Positions 56,214 through 64,000 of a DNA stretch of 64,000 nucleotides are shown here, piece by piece. The position numbers were made by a program, and so were the translations under genes. Within the stretch, counting starts at the first letter, position 1. Every line of letters starts with the position of its first letter. Source of the stretch: Atkinsonella hypoxylon (lineage: Eukaryota > Ascomycota > Sordariomycetes > Hypocreales > Clavicipitaceae). The stretch covers positions 1-64,000 of the forward strand of contig JFHB01000083.1 in assembly GCA_000729835.1 (NCBI GenBank). Direction: 5' to 3'. The notes under the pieces are model-generated. The model made no database searches and had not been told where the DNA came from. It saw nothing but the letters and a program-made list of their open reading frames with translations.

Positions 56214-58405
56214 TTACAGTGCATCCCCTGAAATCAAAGTCTTCAACTCCATCGGACTAAGCGTGCTCCTCCGCCGAGACGCCGTCTTGCTAACCTTCCG
56301 ATCTCGCTTCCTCTTCACTTTCTCCGGCTGAATGTCCTGCTTCATCGGGTCACCAGCACCTTGCTCGACCGAATGCTTGCCTACCGCGTTGTCATCTTCC
56401 GGCCTGGAAGTGATCGTAGCGGCTGTTGCCATGACGGGTCGAGACACGCCTCTTGTTGAGCCTCGCGCAGCCTTCAATTTGGCTCTCAATCGAGCAGCAT
56501 CTGCTTCTTGCTCCGAAACAGCTAGTTTGGCAGCGATGCTAGACATTGTCAGCGGGCTTTGCACCGGTTTTGGCGCCGTGTCTCGAGCGTTCGTGGGCTC
56601 AGCACATGTTTGGATTTCCGCGGACAGGCTGTCCTGTTTGGATTCAGCTGGGCGCTGAGCGGGCTCGATGCCTTGCGGCAGGGAGGACTCTGCGTCCCGA
56701 TTCGGTAGCAGGGCGTCGTCGAGGGATGTTCTGGATGGCGAGCGAGGACGTTCTGCCGGTCTACGGAATTGGCTTGGGAGTCTTGTTTGAGATGCTAGTG
56801 CACGAGGTCGGACGGGCAGGGCTCTCATCGACCTTGACTCTGAGGCTCGGGTGCTGTCTGCTCCGTCGACGGCGCAGTCGCTTGGCCTGAGGCGCGGTTT
56901 TTCGTTTCGTAAAAAGCCGCGGTTGCCGGCGGAGCTCGAGTTCCGCAGGGGACTGAGCTGTGGCCTTTCGGGAAGCGGTATCGATTCCAGAGAGTCATCT
57001 TGCTGGTCTGGGAGTTCCTGTACTGGTTGATTGGGAATGTCCCGATTACCATTTTGGGGGTCGCAATGATCTTGTGGTAGGTCATCCTCAGGGTCCGTGA
57101 CATCGCCGTCACTATCGTCTCCCACGTCGTTGAATTCCTCTCCAACGGCGTACTCTTCCCCGTCTGCGTTGTTTCCAGGACAAGGAGACCGCAGGAAATG
57201 ACAGGCATTTTCTTCTTCAGCCTCTTCCTTGACAGCCGATAGCTCGGTTGTTGCTACAACTCTAGTCTGATCCAGGCCGTTGACATGAACAGGACTAAGT
57301 CGCATGCCCATTCGCAGCTCCTCGTCGCAGACCGGTTTACCGCTGGCAGCCATTCTCTTCCGCCACCCATCCATGAGATGCACTGCCTCTTTCCAACGAC
57401 TCTCCATTCTTATCCAGCCCGTTTTCAATCTATTGATTTCCTCTTCCCTGGTAACAACCTCCTCGATGGGGACGAACGACGGGTTCGTAAGAATCGTCCG
57501 CATATGCTCCATCACCGAGTCCAACTCCGCGGCAATATCTTCACAAATAGGACGCTTCTGAACCTGCTGGTCTTGTTTCTCGTCTGCGACCCACTCGCTC
57601 ATGTCTCGCAGCTGCGCCATAGTCTGCTGCATCAAGCCCAACATGGCCTCGTTCTCTTCAGTCAGATGCTGCGCCAAGTTTGCCAGTGTCGTGTTCGTCT
57701 CGCTTCGCAGCTCAGAATCGTAGTTGACCGAGTGGCTCATGGACGTGGTACTGTCCCTATCGCTGCCGACGCTGCCGACGCTGCCCGTTACAGTGATGGT
57801 GGTGATGGCAGGGTTTCCCCTAGTCCCCCTCGATCGACCAGCTTCGCCTAGTTGTCTCTTCAAAGTGTCAATCTGACGATCCCGCCTCCGTATCTCCATG
57901 GCACAGGATGAGCGGGTCTGAGAAACGAGAGACTTCATCCTCGCTACCTCTTCCTTTAGCGCTCTGGCGTTAGCTTCCACGGACTTGAGCTGTGTTTTAA
58001 GTGTAGATTCGGCTGCCATGGCGAGATCAGCTTTGCGCTGAGCCTCGGTGCGTTTTTCGCTGACTCGAGTGAGATCCGCTGTGAGTTTGAGATTCTCTGC
58101 CCGTAAGGCGCGCATCGAAGTTGAAAGCGATTCACGGTGTTCGGCATCTCGCTATAATTCGTATCTTGTCAGTAAATCAAACCTGGAGGCATTTTATTTT
58201 ATTTTTATAAAACCAGACTTACATCGCGGCGCAATATGAGGTCATTCAAGATACTGATTATGCGTCCTGCAATGGCGGCTTCTTCTTCATCACTTTGTCG
58301 TATGCTTGCGAAATCGATAGAATCGCCATCGCGCAATAGGCCTCTCGAGAGCAGCTGATTGTTGATGTACAGCGACGCTGTATGAAGATTGTCGGTGACG
58401 ACCAT
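56214..58405 (-). CDS. TINA/Msd1-like (ADIP family) spindle-pole protein
   Basis: Two exons, 58405-58223 and 58151-56214, with a 71-nt GTAAGT...TAG intron, give 706 aa. The N-terminus NLHTASLYINNQLLSRGLLRD followed by DFA and an Ile/Leu-rich helix matches the start of the ADIP/SSX2IP group. Its fungal members (Msd1 of fission yeast, TINA of Aspergillus) anchor microtubule minus ends at the spindle pole. Residues about 60-150 are a long coiled coil (RALRAENLKLTADLTRVSEKR...), with a second helical part near 165-300. The rest is disordered, acidic in places and Ser/Pro-rich, and ends with basic KVKRKRDRKVSK, a likely nuclear signal. The family call rests on remembered N-terminal similarity. An upstream start is possible because no strong Kozak context was seen. 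Confidence 0.75.
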
Positions 58406-59656
58406 GCCGGCAGCAGTGACAGTCGCTGAGTGAACCAGTTCAGACACCCAATGGCAAGCAGATCATTTCTCGCGATATTCCAGGCCAAATGCCGTCTATC
58501 TCCTGCTTTCCCGCGAGTGAAGCAACTTTTATGTATGTGGCAGGGTTGTTTGGTTGCTATGTGGAGAAAGTAAACAAAACAGATAAGTTGTCGCTGACTA
58601 ACACGGGTATCGATAAATTAGCACCACCACCACATGATTGAAGCCAATTCTACGAAGCCATTTTGTTCGCATCGGTCAACGAATTGCTTTTACTAGTCGA
58701 TCCTTTGGCTTTTAATTTGAATCTAAGTGGGGAGGCGGCTGTGATCGTCCTGACGGTACGAGCTGGTTGGGCCTCGTCTGGTTATTACACAATCACACGT
58801 ATTCTGCGTTGCATGTAAAGTTTTCGCGTATGGGCGACTCTGGGATGAGTTTCCAAGACACCGACAAGATACGCAAGTCTGTGTCTCTCCAGAGGACCGC
58901 GGCAGGATGATTCTACATGTTTAGATACATTCTAAATATACTGCAAAGTGTGCATGGTTTGGGATAAACCATCAACGCCGCACTCAATTCCTGAGCCACT
59001 TGCTGTCCTCGTCGTGCCGAAATCCAAAAGTCTCCGATCACCAAATTGCTGTTATATTCCCTCCACGTTCAGAAAATACAAACGGATCGTCTCAAAGTGC
59101 GGGACTGGTGAAACGGCCAAATACTATACACCCCATGGCTCGCATCTCTCTGACGCGTATCTCGCCACAATTGAAACGTTGAAGTTTGTAGCGATGCATC
59201 TTGTATGTAAAGTACGAAGACCGTGACCAAAACGTTGTGGAAGACGCGTTGCGTCGAGATCCTTATTCCCTGCATTCATAGACCGTTGATGAAAATGTGT
59301 CTTCGTGCGCGGTGAATCGAGCTCTGGATGCTCAACATATGCATGTATGAGCTCTAGACAGGGCATAATAGTGGTTGAAAACTAGAGTTCAGGGTATTAA
59401 TTCATTGTTTCACCATGACATAGCATACCCAACAGATGAATCCACAAATTTCTACCTCAGACATGTTTGAGAAGATTGTAAAGCGGTTGTTTTCGGCACG
59501 GCCAAGCAATAAATGGAGAACTCTTCAACCATCTTGGCGCTTTGATGGCCCCGCGGCGTCATCATGATATGAAAAAGCTGAGAAAGAAACGAAAGACCAA
59601 GAATGACTATTTGTACCTACATTGATGGCTGTGAGTCCATTCTCGCTCGGATTCAC
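58406..59656. other. 1.25-kb region upstream of the TINA/Msd1-like gene
   Basis: Contains its promoter and the 3' flank of RRP7. Short frames on both strands (for example 58948-59226) show no motif or splice partner. Confidence 0.4.
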
Positions 59657-60598
59657 TCATGTTTCGGGCTTGAACTTGCCGCGCTTCTCGCGCATGGCAT
59701 CAACTTTTCGCTTATCGTCCTGGAACCGTCGTAACAGGGCGGCTTGTTCCTTTTTGCGTTCTTCACGAAGCTGGAAGCGGTAAAAGTTCTTCAGCTCAGA
59801 CTTTTTCTTGGCCGCCTTATCCGCCATCCTTTGTTTTGCCTCTTCGGCTTCGTTGCGGCTGGCTGGCGCCGCTCTGCCACCTCGTGTCACTGTAACGAAA
59901 CCATCTTCATCAGGTTCGTTCCGTAGCCTCTTTGCCATTTCTATGGCCTCCTTCTCTTTCCGGTTGAATGCATTGAAGAACGCATGAATTGCCTTTTGCG
60001 TAGCTGCTTTATCTACCCTTGAAAGCTGCAAATGTGTCGCAATCCAGGGTGACCCTAGCGATGGTACGTCGTCTGCCAAGTTCTCGCCCCATACCGGATA
60101 CTTTTTGGTTTTGTGAATTTTGGCGACAGCTTTCAACACCAATTGTACACTTTTTCCGTCTGCGAGTAAAACGACCGCGGTACTGCTGCTCCTATGTAAT
60201 TGCCGTGTCCAAGTTTGCGGTAATTGTGACTCTTGGACGTCCCGTTCCCTCTCCTCTGCCTCGAGATCTAGCATTTTCCTCTTTTTGGCAAAGCCATGCA
60301 CTTTGATCGCCTGAGCAGGGTCGGCAGATAGGATAGTCTTTGCTTCATCTTCGAAAGTGATAGTTTCGAACCTTCCAGCTCCTACTAAACTTGTGAAAAC
60401 GGCTCGAAAATGGGGCTCCGTGCTATCGCTTGGGATATTCTTCAAAAACAGACTGCGGCAATCGTTCGGTGTAGGAACTTTGGGAGCATTTCGTCGAATG
60501 CGAATCTCGTGGATAGCGCTGTGAGGGAAAGATGGCATTGGTGGCATGCGAATGGGCAAGACGGCGAAACCATCGCTCAAAGGGGTGGCAACGGCCAT
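59657..60598 (-). CDS. RRP7: ribosomal RNA-processing protein RRP7
   Basis: Single exon, 313 aa, start ATG at 60598 (MAVATPLSDGFAVLPIRMP). Rrp7 belongs to the UtpC/CURI group needed for early cleavage of pre-rRNA and for 40S subunit assembly in the nucleolus. Seen: the family opening DGFAVLPIRMPPMP...HEIRIRRNAPK, an RRM-like fold (CRSLFLKNIPSDSTEPHFRAVF), a basic stretch KKRKMLDLEAEERER, and the C-terminal Rrp7 domain. That domain includes DEDGFVTVTRGGR and a long Lys/Arg/Glu helix ending FYRFQLREERKKEQAALLRRFQ...REKRGKFKP. These last motifs are highly specific to the family. Confidence 0.95.
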   Translation of the reverse strand: MAVATPLSDGFAVLPIRMPPMPSFPHSAIHEIRIRRNAPKVPTPNDCRSLFLKNIPSDSTEPHFRAVFTSLVGAGRFETITFEDEAKTILSADPAQAIKVHGFAKKRKMLDLEAEERERDVQESQLPQTWTRQLHRSSSTAVVLLADGKSVQLVLKAVAKIHKTKKYPVWGENLADDVPSLGSPWIATHLQLSRVDKAATQKAIHAFFNAFNRKEKEAIEMAKRLRNEPDEDGFVTVTRGGRAAPASRNEAEEAKQRMADKAAKKKSELKNFYRFQLREERKKEQAALLRRFQDDKRKVDAMREKRGKFKPET

Positions 60599-61221
60599 GA
60601 TGCAGTCACGAGCGGATTTCTTGGAAGACCAGCCTAAGCCGTGACTAGAGCCGTGAATGTTGAAAATGCCCAGGTTGCAGGATACGTGCAGCGTCCAAGG
60701 CGGTTCTTTCAGTTCTTGTCGCAAGAGAAGAAAAAGTTGGTCCCACTAACGTTAAGCTGTCGAGGATTAGGCACGTGCTAGTAGTATAGTACTGCAATCG
60801 CACTGTATGTACTATCTAGGTACCTACTAGGTACCTTGCCGTGCGCCAACCCGGTTCTTGGTGACACTGACTAGCCTGCCATGGATTGTACGACAATTCG
60901 TAACATTGAACTCCTGTGTAGGAATTCCATCACTCCGTTTATACTGTCTGTCATACAAGAGCTTTTACTCTTACAAACTGTCACCAGGCACCGGGTTGGC
61001 GCGCAATGGTAGGTGCATACCTAAGACAGAGGAGGTATGCACTATGGCCACCGCCAAAGCCGATTTGACGTCGTCGGTAGGTACAGTGTATCTACTTCAG
61101 GTACTTTAAGTACCTGTAGTCAGCCTTGGTATCCGTAGCTGGAGAGAGCTCACGGTCACGGTAGCTTAGCCAGCTTCTTCTTCCTCGACAAATCACACCC
61201 ATAACCCTGCAGCTGCTTACC
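60599..61221. other. divergent promoter of RRP7 and the DUF92 gene
   Basis: Contains two near-palindromic CTAGGTACCTA clusters (60817-60836) and AGGTACTTTAAGTACCT near 61099. No gene seen. Confidence 0.5.
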
Positions 61222-62470
61222 ATGAAGCCCATCATAGCCGTGCCGGCAACTCTTGCCCTTATCATCCGAGCTTGGTCCAAAAACTCGCTCACGCCAGTGG
61301 GCATCTTCGCCGCTACTCTCACAGCAATCGCACATGCTTACCATCCATGGAACCTGCCCTTTGCCTTGCTCTGCGTATTTTTCCTCGCGGGCACTAGGGT
61401 CACGCATGTATGAGACTCAAGGACGACACGGTGCTTGGCAAAATCTAACCGAAAGATTTCGTAGGTGAAAGAAAATGTGAAGGCGACTTTGACGATGCAT
61501 TCAAAAGGCAGCCCCGGGGGCGAGAGTCCTCGAACCCACGTTCAAGGTAGACTTGAATTCTGTCAATGACCAGAAAACCATGTGACTGAACGGATTTTGT
61601 GCAGTATTTGCAAATTCTTTAATGGCATCGATCATGACCGTCGCCCACGGATATCAGCTCCGGACTCGAGTGGCCGCCTATGCTGATCCCAACACCCCGA
61701 ATCCAGACGCCAGTATTTGCTACTCCTGGGGCGGGGATCTTCTTGTCGTTGGAATTATTGCAAACTATGCGGCTGCCGCGGCTGACACGTTCAGCTCCGA
61801 GCTAGGCATCCTATCCAACAGTTCACCACGCCTGATCACGTCACTTACCCTAAGAAAAGTACCTCGAGGAACGAACGGAGGGGTCACTTTACTCGGCCTC
61901 GCAGCTGGGCTTTTTGGTTCCATGGTTATTGTTGCTACTACTATGGTATTCCTGCCTACGTGCACTGCGGAAACTGCACTGACTTTAGGAGGCGGAACAC
62001 CATGGACTTTGTCGCAGCGGCGGCTATTCATGGGCGCGATGGTCATATGGGGCTTATTAGGAAGTGTTCTGGATAGCTTCCTGGGAGCTGTTTTCCAACG
62101 ATCAGTCCGAGATGTGAGGTCAGGCAAGATTGTGGAGGCTGAAGGCGGCAATCGCGTCATGGTCTCTCCATCTACTTCGCAGACTGCAATGCAAGCCGCA
62201 ACGGCAGGTAGCGATTCCAGAAGTGGTGAAAATTTTGGCGACAAGGAAGTTGCATCTGTTGGCTATGGGCAGCCAGTAGAAGACAAGCATGATGCCAGGA
62301 ACAAGCACGGGAAGCCGGACCAGCGGCCTTCTAGGGTGGTGGAGAGTGGATGGGATATCTTAGACAACAACGACGTGAACTTCTTGATGGCGTCCACCAT
62401 GAGCGTGGGTGCCATGGCTGTCGCTTCCTGGTACTGGGGCGTACCCCTGGAGTCGGTGCTGAAGTTATAA
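61222..62470 (+). CDS. DUF92/TMEM19 family integral membrane protein
   Basis: Three exons, 61222-61407, 61465-61546 and 61605-62470, give 377 aa. Introns are 57 and 58 nt with CTAAC and TGAC branch points. About six to seven hydrophobic segments are visible, with family marks GTRVTH-VKENVKATL, CYSWGGDLLVVGIIANYAAAAADTFSSELG (about 130-160), RKVPRGTNGGVTLLGLAAGLFGS and LLGSVLDSFLGAVFQ. The plant relative VTE6 is a phytyl-phosphate kinase, so the conserved polar residues may bind a polyprenyl phosphate, but the fungal function is unknown. A hydrophilic loop (about 255-335) precedes a last hydrophobic segment near NFLMASTMSVGAMAVASWYWG. Confidence 0.93.
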
Positions 62471-63424
62471 GAGAGGGTATAGCCGTTGAGCAATGGGAGA
62501 ATGCGGGTTTCTATCCTATCACGACCATTTTGCGCCATCGACAGGGTCTGGATGCAGAAAGTATGTGGGTCTATTTCATACTGAGGTCGACCGAAGTATT
62601 TCACTTTGTACTTCTTCGGCAAATGGATACGTAAGTATGCGGATTGTATTTGACCCTGTGTTGCGACCTGAGTTATTGATGCTGGTTTGACATTAGGCGG
62701 CTGTCGTTTCGCAATGTTGGTGACTTCCTCATACTATACCTTGACCGCCATGGAAATTAGCCTTGTCTCCATGACTCATTCGTCCCAATGCCAGGGCCTC
62801 CCGGGCTCATAATGTGCTAGATGACAATGAGACGTACGCAGCGACATGAAACATACTCTAGATGCCAATCTGCTTTGCGGTCAGTATGCTCTGCGTACCG
62901 TAGAGCCCTCTTACCAGTACAACATGAGAGTCTAGCATCATGAGGGCAACGACGCAGAGTGTCACTGGAACAGCTGGCCTTGCTAGAACACGCGCGTGAT
63001 GAAAGGGTTGGCGGATGCCCTAGATCATTGACCTAAGTGTGCCACAGCTGTGAACGTAAAGGGTTACAGCCGCCTTCTGAAGCATGGGTGGAAGGCGGCT
63101 TGCATGCGAAATATGGTGAGGCACTAGCAAACGGGATCTCGTATGCATGCGTTGTGGACAATTACCTTGGTTGAGCAATGGAGACGTGTCACTGAGCTGA
63201 AGAAAGTGTCACTGACGTAAACTGCAGAATTCATGCTTTCAAATAATGTTCTCAAATATTGAATCATGAAGAACACAGCAAATAGATGACCTTCGACATT
63301 TGCATACATCGAGTTGATGGAGAGAACACCAGGTGACGTTGTACAGAAGCATAAACAACCTCTACCTAGCTTTTAAGGACCCCCCCCAAAAAAAAGAGGA
63401 GATAAGAGAATCGAAGGACATATG
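62471..63424. other. shared 3' region
   Basis: Between the stop codons of the DUF92 gene and the MFS carrier. No gene or RNA recognised. Confidence 0.4.
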
Positions 63425-64000
63425 TCACACGCCCAACTCGTCGTGTTTCTTTTCAATGCTCACAACTTCATTCATAACCTGTTCCATGTCGCCTGGCTTC
63501 GCGTCCAGAACCTCCAGTCTGCCCTCGTTGTCTACACCGCCTGTTCGGTACCCAGCGTGGCTGCCATGCTTGTACCACGTGTAGAGTGTGAAAAGCGCGG
63601 CAAGCGTTAGAAAAGCAAAGGTAGTCCAATTGCCCTTGCTGTACATGGGGGATTCGCTGCTGGGAAACAGAAAGGGGGCTGAAATGCCGCCGCAGTTAGC
63701 AATAGCAATCATACCACCGGTAGCGAGAGCAGTGGCCGTGGAACCTTGGACGGTGGCCGTTCGGTGCTGTATCACATCAGCAAGAGTCAATGCTTTTGCA
63801 AGCACGCTGTACAGACGCGTGCGGGTATGGGGGCGCAATCGGCATGGACTTACTGCGACAAAGGGGAGCACGGCAGCGTTTGTGCAAGCAATGATACACA
63901 CAGCAAAGTAGCGGGCACCATGATTGCGGAGGACGGCAAGCACAAGATACCCGGTTGCGACCAGAGCCAAGGCAGCGATTATATGCCGTGATCGTTCTCG
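63425..64000 (-). CDS. MFS anion:cation symporter (allantoate permease-like), 5' end missing
   Basis: On the minus strand the frame is open from the right edge to 63854, followed by an 87-nt GTAAGT...CAG intron (63853-63767) and a terminal exon 63766-63425. 162 residues are visible. They match the last third of DAL5/TNA1-type carriers: a charged start RERSRHI, two helices (ALVATGYLVLAVL; YFAVCIIACTNAAVLPFVA), then HRTATVQGSTATALATGGMIAIANCGGISAPFLF, and a short YSKGNWTTFAFL helix before a cytosolic tail. The conserved Arg after the loop of typical members is not obvious. The substrate (carboxylates, ureides, vitamins) cannot be inferred. The upstream part lies beyond the window. Confidence 0.85.
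   Translation of the reverse strand, partial: RERSRHIIAALALVATGYLVLAVLRNHGARYFAVCIIACTNAAVLPFVAVSPCRLRPHTRTRLYSVLAKALTLADVIQHRTATVQGSTATALATGGMIAIANCGGISAPFLFPSSESPMYSKGNWTTFAFLTLAALFTLYTWYKHGSHAGYRTGGVDNEGRLEVLDAKPGDMEQVMNEVVSIEKKHDELGV

Noticed and set aside
61501..61550. GTTCGAG-like tRNA B-box on the minus strand
   Set aside because: No T-arm or acceptor pairing, and the sequence is an exon of the DUF92 gene.
16836..64000. Purine-use cluster of HIU hydrolase and allantoate-type permease
   Set aside because: The two genes are about 46 kb apart with unrelated genes between them, and the permease substrate is unknown.

Overview
The window is nuclear DNA of a filamentous ascomycete, most likely a sordariomycete of the Hypocreales. 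The genes carry short introns (mostly 50-90 nt) with GTRNGT donors, CTAAC/CTGAC branch points and YAG acceptors. They encode eukaryotic housekeeping proteins, and the gaps hold short palindromes (TACCTAGGTA, TACGGAGTACTCCGTA) of a kind I associate with that order. No rRNA, tRNA, CRISPR array or intact transposon was found. Gene models were built by joining open frames at splice sites and checking reading phase; all coordinates include introns.

Layout. 1-1.2 kb (+): 3' part of a Ser/Ala/Pro-rich surface protein ending in a duplicated cysteine module. 5.2-7.2 kb (+): DHA-type MFS transporter. 7.9-8.9 kb (+): hotdog-fold thioesterase with an apparent 1-nt exon. 9.3-10.2 kb (-): secreted GH16 glucanase. 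10.2-15.4 kb: no gene seen, several microsatellites. 15.4-16.4 kb (+): Thr/Ser-rich single-pass membrane protein. 16.8-17.2 kb (+): 5-hydroxyisourate hydrolase. 17.6-18.9 kb (-): unrecognised split gene whose middle exons I could not resolve. 20.4-22.1 kb (+): CDC50. 22.7-26.1 kb (-): SPT16. 27.0-27.7 kb (+): carboxymuconolactone-decarboxylase-like protein. 28.3-29.0 kb (-): unknown membrane protein. 30.7-31.5 kb (+): BUD32. 32.0-32.9 kb (-): glutamate-cysteine ligase modifier subunit.

34.2-35.1 kb (+): APS1. 37.3-38.4 kb (+): MAF1 with a 6-nt first exon and a GC-AG intron. 39.5-43.4 kb (-): large disordered protein. 43.4-50.0 kb: gene-free stretch with simple repeats, one able to form a G-quadruplex. 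50.0-50.6 kb (-): CsbD-like stress protein with CRE-type promoter sites. 51.6-53.1 kb (-): RVS167. 54.0-55.8 kb (+): NFS1. 56.2-58.4 kb (-): TINA/Msd1-like protein. 59.7-60.6 kb (-): RRP7. 61.2-62.5 kb (+): DUF92/TMEM19 membrane protein. 63.4 kb to the right edge (-): MFS carrier of the anion:cation symporter type, 5' end missing.

The genes do not form a cluster. Themes that recur are ribosome and tRNA supply (MAF1, RRP7, BUD32), membrane traffic and lipid asymmetry (CDC50, APS1, RVS167), and redox/Fe-S metabolism (GCL modifier, NFS1). I saw no convincing novel multi-gene system. The most unusual observations are at the level of gene structure and promoters: the twin intron in the thioesterase, the GC-AG intron in MAF1, the CRE repeats upstream of the CsbD-like gene and a possible CCAAT/HapX site upstream of NFS1.
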